Assembly: GCA_019916065.1 (NCBI GenBank)
Contig: CM034241.1
Coordinates: 20,661,541 to 20,725,540, forward strand
DNA length: 64,000 nucleotides
Reading direction: 5' to 3'
DNA from: Vitellaria paradoxa
Lineage: Eukaryota > Streptophyta > Magnoliopsida > Ericales > Sapotaceae
This document shows, one piece after another, positions 56,739 to 64,000 of this stretch (positions are counted from its first letter, which is position 1; every line of letters begins with the position of its first letter). The notes below the pieces were generated by a model. It did no database searches. It was given only the letters and a program-made list of their open reading frames with translations, and had not been told where the DNA came from. Position numbers and translations under genes: made by a program.

Positions 56739-56749
56739 AAAGGGGGAGA
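56739..56749 (+). other. Polypurine tract of the SIRE-like element
   Basis: AAAGGGGGAGA directly precedes the LTR start TGTTAAGAAC, the form known from SIRE/Maximus 3' ends (AAAGGGGGAGATTGTTA). It fixes the LTR's left boundary. Confidence 0.85.
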
Positions 56750-56750
56750 T

Positions 56751-57568
56751 TGTTAAGAACAAATATTGTAAATTAGCAAATCCATGATCAAAGAAAATTG
56801 TTTATACTTTTAGACTTAGTGTAGGCTAAGGTAATAGAGTCTTAAGTTAAATAGAATTCTGAAAGGCCTTAGAAGAACTGTTTCCATAATGGCTGGAAAT
56901 CTTAAAGAAGCCAACCAAGTGTCAGAATTGATTTACGCAGAAAACCTGCGGGAAAGCTGCAGTTAGGCATGAGAAAATCCAGAGAGCAGAACTTCAAGAA
57001 TTTACTGTGCGGGAAGTCTGCTCTGAGTAGTGGGATGGCCGCGAGAAGGCCACGGGATGACCGTGGGTGTGCCTTTCCCGTAAGGCACAAATTTTAGCCT
57101 ATTTTGTCTTCTTTTTAACCCATAGTCGGTGGAGTTTGTCTATATATATCCTCTGGATGTCTTCAGGGTGAAATATAGAGAGAATATACAATAGTTTGTA
57201 AGCCAGAAAAGTCAAAACATTCTCTCAATCACTTAGCCAAACATTCTTGCGTCTGTGTGATTCGAAGGAGTTTGAATCTTGGAAGAGCTGAGGATTCAAC
57301 ACTTAAAGTTGCCAAGGATTCAGTGTTATGCCTTCGAGGAGTTGAAGAGCTTTCGCTAAAGGAGTTGGTGAACCTAGGATTTGAGCAAACGTCAACAAGA
57401 GTATAGAGTCGAGGAGTCAATCTATTGAGGGTTTGAGTTTGTAACCAACGTTTAATTTAGTGAAAGTTTTTTGGGTTTTCCTGCATGGGTTTCCTCATTC
57501 TTTTTATCTTGCCTTCTACAATTGTGTGTGTGTGGTCGATTGAATTGGGATCACTAGTAGTAAATTAC
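56751..57568 (+). repeat. 3' LTR of the SIRE-like element
   Basis: Starts TGTTAAGAACAA after the polypurine tract. A TATA-like run TCTATATATATCCTCTGG at about 57139 and the phrases GTGTGTGTGTGGTCGATTG and GGGATCACTAG near the end are as expected for a SIRE LTR. The right end is approximate because no second copy is present; the next recognisable repeat starts at about 57590. Confidence 0.72.
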
Positions 57569-57589
57569 ATATTTTCAAATTATATTTAC

Positions 57590-59137
57590 ACAAATAAAAT
57601 TATTCTATTTTAATTATGCAAACCAATGGAATTGAAAGATAACAAAAATTTTCTAGAAAGAAAATTATACCAAACATGAAACTAAAGAGGGAAAAAGCCT
57701 CAAATTCTTCCAAAGACCTTGAGAACACCACTTAGTGGTCGGCTTTAGGGAAGGAAAAAAGAGGGAGGTAGGTAGGGATGGATGAATGAGAAGGGGAGGC
57801 CCCTATTTATAGGATTTTTGGGTGATCAAAGGGCTTGCAATGCATTGAAATGGCAAATAACTTTGGATAACCCAACGAGCAGACAAGCTTGAAATGTTAA
57901 AGGAAGGCAAGCAACTTTGTAAAGCTTGTTTTGCAACTCTTTTTGCTAAACAGGATAGGTAAACGAGTTTGCATAACACCATGAATGAATACGTTTGCAA
58001 AAATATAAAGCATGGGCAAGTTTGCAGTTCAAAGTAGGCAAAAAAGTTTTCCACACACCTAGTTGGAAAATTATTTGGTATTAGGCAACTAGGCCCAAAA
58101 TAAGGCCAATTTGGCCTAAGCCTCTAACTTGGGTCATGTTCAGTGAAGTTCAGGTTTTACCCATGGAAGTTCGAGCCATTCTTAGACCTTTGGCGTAGTT
58201 TTCGGGAGGTTTTGGGACCTCTCGGACACTTTTTGGAGCAATTTAGACCAATTAGGTTAAAATTAGACTCAATTTGGTATTTTTGAGGTCGATTTATGTT
58301 CACTTAAAAAATGCTACATCAAAACAGATTGAAACAGAGACAGGGTTAGCTAATCCTTTGACATAACCCCTAGAGGCACCACTAGGATGACTCTTTCCAC
58401 CATTTTTGGGTATAAGGAATCAAAAATACCATCAGCAGGACTCCAAGATACTTTTATGAATTTATTAAAAATTGATGAATTTTATAAATGAATCAGCGGA
58501 GGGACCTTCTAAGGTTTGATTTGGTCAGACTTATCTATGCCATTATCTCAGGGAATGAACTTTCAAATTGGTGTGCAATTTGAGGGCATTTTGACTTTGT
58601 TTGGATGCTCAAATTGTGTTTGGGGTGCCAGTAGATTCCTTTTCATTAGTAGGAATCATTTTGAGTTGGCGGAGCCCGGATAACCTTTGGAGTGGCATTT
58701 TGACTATTCTGAGTTATGTTCTACATTCTCTTGAATGTCTTAGGATGTTGTGTATCTTTTTGCCTATTTCTGGCTTGATCTAGGCATTCCAGCTGATACT
58801 GGTCTTCAAGTGCGCAAGTAGAGACTATTCTTGACTTCTAGACTGAATTAACCCTTAATTCTGAATTCGTTCCTCTGTTGGTATAGGGATCCCTAGTTTG
58901 GTGTCTTGGACATATTTGTGTAGTCTAGTGGCCTTCTGCCTTGATTTGGGTCTTTAGCGTGGCTTCATCCTAACTCTAGGGGTACAACTGGCATTTTACT
59001 AATTGTTCGTTTTTTGTCGAATTTTGGCACTTTAAAGTATCCTGTGATTAAGAAAACTTAATCAGTAGAGCACTATTTAACTAAAAATATTAAATATTAT
59101 AAATATTAAATGAAAGAGCAAAATTGGGGTGTCAATA
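57590..59137 (-). repeat. LTR-like repeat, minus-strand copy
   Basis: Inverted relative of 49663-51270. On the minus strand it begins TATTGACACCCC, has the shared block around 58080-58300, repeated TTTGCAAACTTG-like phrases, and a TATA box TATAAATAG at about 57803-57813 followed by GGGCCTCCCCTTCTC. By eye the copies are clearly diverged, so they are old. No coding region is linked. Confidence 0.65.
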
Positions 59138-60532
59138 GAAATAAAACCTACCCAAATTTGTCTAAATAAATTAAATTCCTAAAAAGACCATTTCATACTA
59201 TATAGAAGAAATTTGTTATTATTCCAGTTTTGATTCTTACTCAAAAGTCCCTATGTGTCCTAGTTTAAACATAAGATTTTGTTAGGTTATAGTGTTCACC
59301 CAAAACTCTGCTGAATTTAATTTAGAAATTTTCCAAAATATTTTTCTTGAAACTCTACTAAATTTAAGGGTGAATTTTCCAAAATATTTTTCTCAAAACT
59401 CTACCATATTTAAGGTAGAAATTTTAAAAAATATATATATATAGTATTTTCATCCCAGAACTCTGCTAGATTCTTGTTAGAATTATTGACAGATTTTCAA
59501 AAGCTTTCAAATTGAAAGTTTTCAAAACTCCAATAAAGTTTGAGCTAGAATATATGAAGATTGTTGATCAATAAGATCAACATGTGACACCCATTCAAAT
59601 GTTGAGGAAATTCTATTTAGCTATCATTCAAGATTGGAGAGTTGAAAGCATTTAGGATTATTTAAAATTTTTAATTTAAAGAGTATTCACTATTTTTATA
59701 AAGTGAACATTCATTTCAATTTTTGCAATTGAAATTTTCCTTCCAATGACAATTTGAATGGGAAGAGGTAATGTACTTGGATTCAAATGACAAATTTCTT
59801 ACATTTAAATAGTATTCATCATTTTTCCCTTAAAAATGAGGATGATCCCATGAATAAATTAAGAAAATATTAAATTCCAAAAGTAATATTTAATTAAATA
59901 TATTTTATTATGAGTATCATTGCTACTGATCTCTCACTTTATCACTTTCATCATTCTCCTATTTTTATAAGAGTGAGAGCTCAAGCTAGGAATATGGCTA
60001 AGATATTTGAAGTCTCTACTAATGTTACATTTGGAGATTTGCCTCCGTTCAAGTTTTGTCTAATATAGGTAGTCAGACATCACAATTTCCTTTACTCACA
60101 ACTAGGTTTTCATCCAATGTTGCTACTAAAACACCAGCCATTGTGGCTGTTACCTATGTCCCTGGATAACTAAGTCGATTTGCTCTATCTCTTTTTGGGT
60201 CACTACCAGTGATAATTCCTAGTATTATAGCATCACCATTGATGCCCCTTACTAAGGACTAGGAGATTGCAAACTTGACAAGGGCTCTTAACTAGGCAAT
60301 GGCACAAGTTCCTACTTCTCAGATTAGTTAAATTATGCCACCTCATTATCAGATCCCTATTGTTTCAAAAATAGAATAGTGACATCATTTCACAGAATAC
60401 AAGGCTTATCTCAATTGGAATCCTCTTAACCCAGACAAGTTTTCACCTTTTAAACTCTTTAGTTTCAGCTTTCTCAACAACATCCAAGTTTAAGTACGCC
60501 TCCTCAGTTCTAGCAGTTTTTGACTTATCTAA
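59138..60532. other. Non-coding stretch with possible decayed gag leader
   Basis: 59138-59990 is AT-rich, with repeated phrases such as AAATTTTCCAAAATATTTTTCT (three variants at about 59330-59440). 59990-60530 is less AT-rich and keeps stop-riddled fragments reminiscent of a gypsy gag start, but I cannot align a motif. No supported gene. Confidence 0.45.
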
Positions 60533-63104
60533 TGTAATACCCCAGACTTTGTACTCACTTAAGTATAAGGTTTTTGATGCATTTTGGAAGTAATGTACGT
60601 TAATTTAGTAGAATGAATCTTTTAGGGTGTTTTAGAGTTGAGAACTTTGAAAGAAATGGGTTAGGTAATCAAAAAGTGACATTTTAGTTAAGTGCTGGAA
60701 GAAGGGGACACCTTGGTGCACAAGGTATGGGCGCCCAAGGTCTTGGGTGCCTAAGGCACAGTGGATTTGACAGACAAGAGTTGCTCTGCATTTTTCAGCC
60801 GACTCCTCTCCTCTATGAACCTATATCTAGCTATGGGTAAGGAGGGGGTTTGAGATTCACTGTTTGGGGGTTTAATTTATTAGTTTATATATATATATAT
60901 ATATATTGTTGATTTGATGCAAGAGAGAGAGGGAGATAGTGTTGGGAGAAGAGAGAAACCGGGTAGAGAAGCAAAGGAAGAAGAACAAGGAACCAGGTGG
61001 AGATTTTAAGGTAGGCCCTTCTACCCTTCATGAAACTCAAATTCCTCTTGCAAGAATGTAATTAGAACCTTAAGAAACCTTTTTATATGATTTATTTGTA
61101 GTTTTGATCAAGGAGGGAGAAGATTGAGTCCATCAAAGTTTGAGGGTTTGGAAGCTCAAGACACCTTCTTGTTAATCCATCTTCTTATCACTTGAGGTAG
61201 GGATTTAATGCCTTATTCTTACATATGTGATGTGTAACAAGGAGTAGATTGCCAATAGAAAACCCTCTTTAAGTGTTGGTTTTATGTATGGAAGATATTG
61301 GAAGTTATATACACATATATATGTATGTATAGGTTGAAAGAGTGAAAATAGTGCTTTGATCCATAACTTGACCTTTGGTTGATGAAAACTCAAATTTTTT
61401 ATTTTTTTTTTGGTGCCTAAGGACCTTGCGTTGATGTTAGAAACATGGAACTTTAGGTATTTTTACTTTATCATGGTCAATTTGAGGTCATAAGGGTGAA
61501 AAACCACGAAACCAGAAAACAGGGTATGAAACCTAAAACTTGGGCCAAGTTATGGGCGCACAAGGGGGACACAGTCAGGCGCCCAAGCCCCTTGGGCACA
61601 TGGCTGAGTGTCAGCTTGGGCGCCCACCGAGCCTAGGTCACTTTTCCTGACTTTGCTTAGTTTGATCTCCTATCTTGGGTTTATGGAAGAGTTGGTAATG
61701 TGTTTTTACATAAAAATTTTAATTGATTAATTGCATGGATTTTAAAGGGGAAATGAGCTTTAAAAAGGTTACTAAGGATTGGTTATCTTAAGCTAATGGG
61801 AATTAACTTGTAAGGGTAAGTGAATGTCACTTTGAATTGCATGAATTGAAATATTACTTTGAACTAAGAGCCTTAATTGAATAGGATTGTGAATTTTCCT
61901 TGATGTAAAATAAATGTTGAAGTTTATGAACTTGTGATTGATTAAGTGAAATGTGACTTGACAAAGGGACTCATGTTCTTAATGTTGGTAAATGGGAGAT
62001 GCTTAATATGATTTGATCAATGTGATATGTAATGATCCATGAGATGAATCATAACATTGACGTGTGTATTGAATAGTGGATGATGATGAATGTGAACTTG
62101 TGAAAGACGAGATGATATATGATAAATGGGTGTTTGCGTGTTGGGGGCCATGGTGGGGTGCAGAAATAGGAAGGGTTTAGAGAGTACCCTCGGGTTGCGA
62201 GTCTCAGAACCTATGCAGGGTTTGGTGTCAATGCTAGTGGGTTAGTAGCCCACAACATTGTGTGTGTTTTGGCTCCTCGTGGCCCTGGACGGCGATCCTA
62301 AATGACAACGTCGATTTATCGTTTCCATTGGGCATTGGCCCATAAAAGACGATAACGTGTATGCACCCATCCCCCGATGACTTGTGTAGTTATGGTTGTG
62401 AAATGAAATGATGAATGGATGATGATATGGTATGGTCATTTGATTGAATATTACTCAAGGGATTAAATGGTATTGAAATGTGTATGGAATTGAAGTTTAA
62501 ATTGCATAACATAAACATTAACTAAAATCGAAACCTTAAACTTAACATGGTTGAATGGATAAATGCTTCCACTTGTTTTGGCTATTGGTCATGTGATGAA
62601 ATGTTATGACACTAGAAGATGTTAAAGTGACTAACCCTACTTGAATTGCTTTGCATGATTAGATTGCATATCATATATGTTTGCTTAAGACATCGTGGGC
62701 ACGAGTGGACCCGTGCTCACGTCCTTACAGAATTTGATGCAGGTACAGGTCATAATAATTAGGTGGGCTAATGGGGTTGGACTAAAAGGGTGTGCATGAG
62801 CCCTACCATGCTTAGCAAAGCTCTTGGTCATCTAGTTTAAATTTCTTTTAGAATTGTAACATTGTACACTGCTAGACTTATTCGATTTGGTTGTAATGGC
62901 CTTAAGGCCTAAGTTATGTATTAATGGGAATGGTGTATGGAGTATGTGACTTGGCAATAGTCAAGGTTAAACTTATGTTATCCTATCTTGTGTCTCAGGC
63001 TCACTAGTTTACGTTGCGTTGCTCTGACCATGGGTTGGTTATGTTAGTACATATTGTGTGTGTTTATCACTCACCCCTCGGGTCACGAGATCCGGGGCGT
63101 GACA
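60533..63104 (+). repeat. 5' LTR of a chromovirus-like Ty3/gypsy element
   Basis: 2572 bp, TGTAATACCC to GGGGCGTGACA, followed by a PBS. It is the same family as the solo LTR at 7250-10240: same start and end, TA/GA microsatellites (about 60889-60930), shared blocks (for example ATCACTCACCCCTCGGGTC near the end), and a GGGCGCCC-type cluster (61554-61625), more decayed here. Its partner LTR lies beyond the window. Confidence 0.9.
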
Positions 63105-63107
63105 GGT

Positions 63108-63119
63108 TGGTATCAGAGC
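63108..63119 (+). other. Primer-binding site (tRNA-Met type)
   Basis: TGGTATCAGAGC, three bases after the LTR end, the standard plant initiator-Met PBS. Confidence 0.94.
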
Positions 63120-63233
63120 ACTAGGTCAGAATACCAAGGGACATGGGAAGTCTTGGATCTCCTATTGCATGCTTAAATGTAACATAATTGAATTTTGATC
63201 TTAGAATCTAATTTGTCATGTTTAAAATTTTAG

Positions 63234-63830
63234 ATGGGATTAGAGAAAGGGGAGAGCAGTGGTACCAAAGCCCAATTAGTGGAGGAAGAGATAGTGTGTC
63301 CTAGTGATGATATCTTTACCCAAGTGGGAATTAGGGGTTTAACCGAGGCTCAACCCCAGAATGTGACAGGGAATGTAGAAGGGATAAGCAGGGTGTCAGC
63401 AACACTAGGTCATCAAATGGTGCCCTACTATAGGATACCATATCAAGTTCCATATCCTGCACCTTATCCATATCAGAGTGTGATGCCTTATTAGATGCCT
63501 GTTTAGTTCCAGTCTGCTTGCCCAGTGATAGTAGTACAGAATGTGATTGTGATTGTACCTACCCTTTCAGCTAATCCAACCATGACACTAGATGTAATGA
63601 TAGAAACCAACCCAAGCAGTCAGAATGTTGATCCACATGAGGCTAGTGCTAATGTTCGGGAGATGGATGGAAATATTAGTAGTGAGGAAGATCATCTACG
63701 AGGAGTATGTGCGGGTTGTTGTAGGCGGGGATGTATACACTACTGGTGCCCTAAGCAATGCATCAAGTGTTGTACCTACTGTGGCAGGAGGGGGCACACT
63801 CGTAGCTCTTACACTTATAGTAGAAATTAA
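63234..63830 (+). pseudogene. Decayed gag of the chromovirus-like element, cut by stops
   Basis: One frame from ATG 63234 to TAA 63828-63830, broken by TAG stops at 63492-63494 and 63504-63506. The first 86 codons end in a Tyr/Pro-rich run (VPYPAPYPYQ). The second part ends in a Cys-rich segment resembling two retroviral zinc knuckles: CAGCCRRGCIHYWC, with displaced His, and CTYCGRRGHTRSSY, where the last Cys is Tyr. No full Retrotrans_gag domain lies between start and knuckles, so the gene has also lost its middle, or it is a non-autonomous derivative. The interior continues past the window; 63831-64000 is non-coding. Confidence 0.65.
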
Positions 63831-64000
63831 AATGTAAGCTTGTAAAGGGGAAAATTTTGGAAAGGCAATTTCCCTAGTGGTAATCGAAGTGGCTATTAGT
63901 CTAAGGACTTATGTTATGTTATGTTATGTACTCTTTTAACTTCAATTAGTGGAGTAACTTGAGATCTTGTAAAGTTGGAACTACTATGGTAGCACGAATG

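Overview
The window is plant nuclear DNA from a gene-poor, repeat-dense region. Nearly every recognisable coding stretch belongs to a plant retrotransposon lineage: Ty3/gypsy Athila and chromovirus-like elements, Ty1/copia elements including a SIRE/Maximus-like one, and an L1-type LINE. The DNA is AT-rich, has microsatellites and A-tracts, and shows no bacterial gene order. I found no convincing host protein gene, tRNA, rRNA or CRISPR array. The species cannot be named from this sequence.

Left part (1-20.2 kb): a decayed Ty1/copia RT-RNase H remnant (1.6-2.9 kb), AT-rich non-coding DNA, a candidate hAT-type MITE (6.65-7.0 kb), a 3-kb solo LTR with matching flanks (7250-10240) carrying phased GGGCGCCC palindromes, more AT-rich DNA with small MITE-like and tandemly duplicated pieces, and a minus-strand gypsy LTR with PBS (17988-20209) whose internal region has decayed.

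Centre (20.3-41.6 kb): a 21.3-kb Athila-lineage element with 1.5-kb LTRs, perfect GGAAC target-site duplications, a tRNA-Asp-type PBS, one long gag-pro-pol frame broken by two single stop codons, and an extra 457-residue ORF downstream of pol. A second element of 7.8 kb (24521-32355, TSD TTTAG) is inserted within its protease active-site codons. That inner element has full LTRs, the same PBS and a gag-like gene but no pol, so it is a TR-GAG-type non-autonomous relative. Both elements share a hairpin-plus-G-tract module before the 3' LTR, with one compensatory base-pair change. The Athila element itself sits in the LTR of a minus-strand copia element, giving three nested levels.

Right part (41.6-64 kb): the rest of that copia element (gag, protease, integrase; RT deleted; catalytic Asp residues mutated) with a hAT-like transposon (45128-46289, 8-bp TSD) in its leader, a duplicated LTR-internal junction, two inverted copies of another LTR, an L1-type LINE fragment fused to a 5'-truncated SIRE-like gag with 3' LTR, and finally the 5' LTR, PBS and decayed gag of a relative of the 7-10 kb solo LTR, cut by the window end.

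The genes do not form a host pathway. The outer Athila (when intact) could have supplied pol functions in trans to the gag-only inner element. A recurring theme is short palindromes spaced about 20-21 bp apart: TATTCGAATA in Athila, GGTCCGGACC in the inner element's LTR, and GGGCGCCC in the chromovirus-like LTR.
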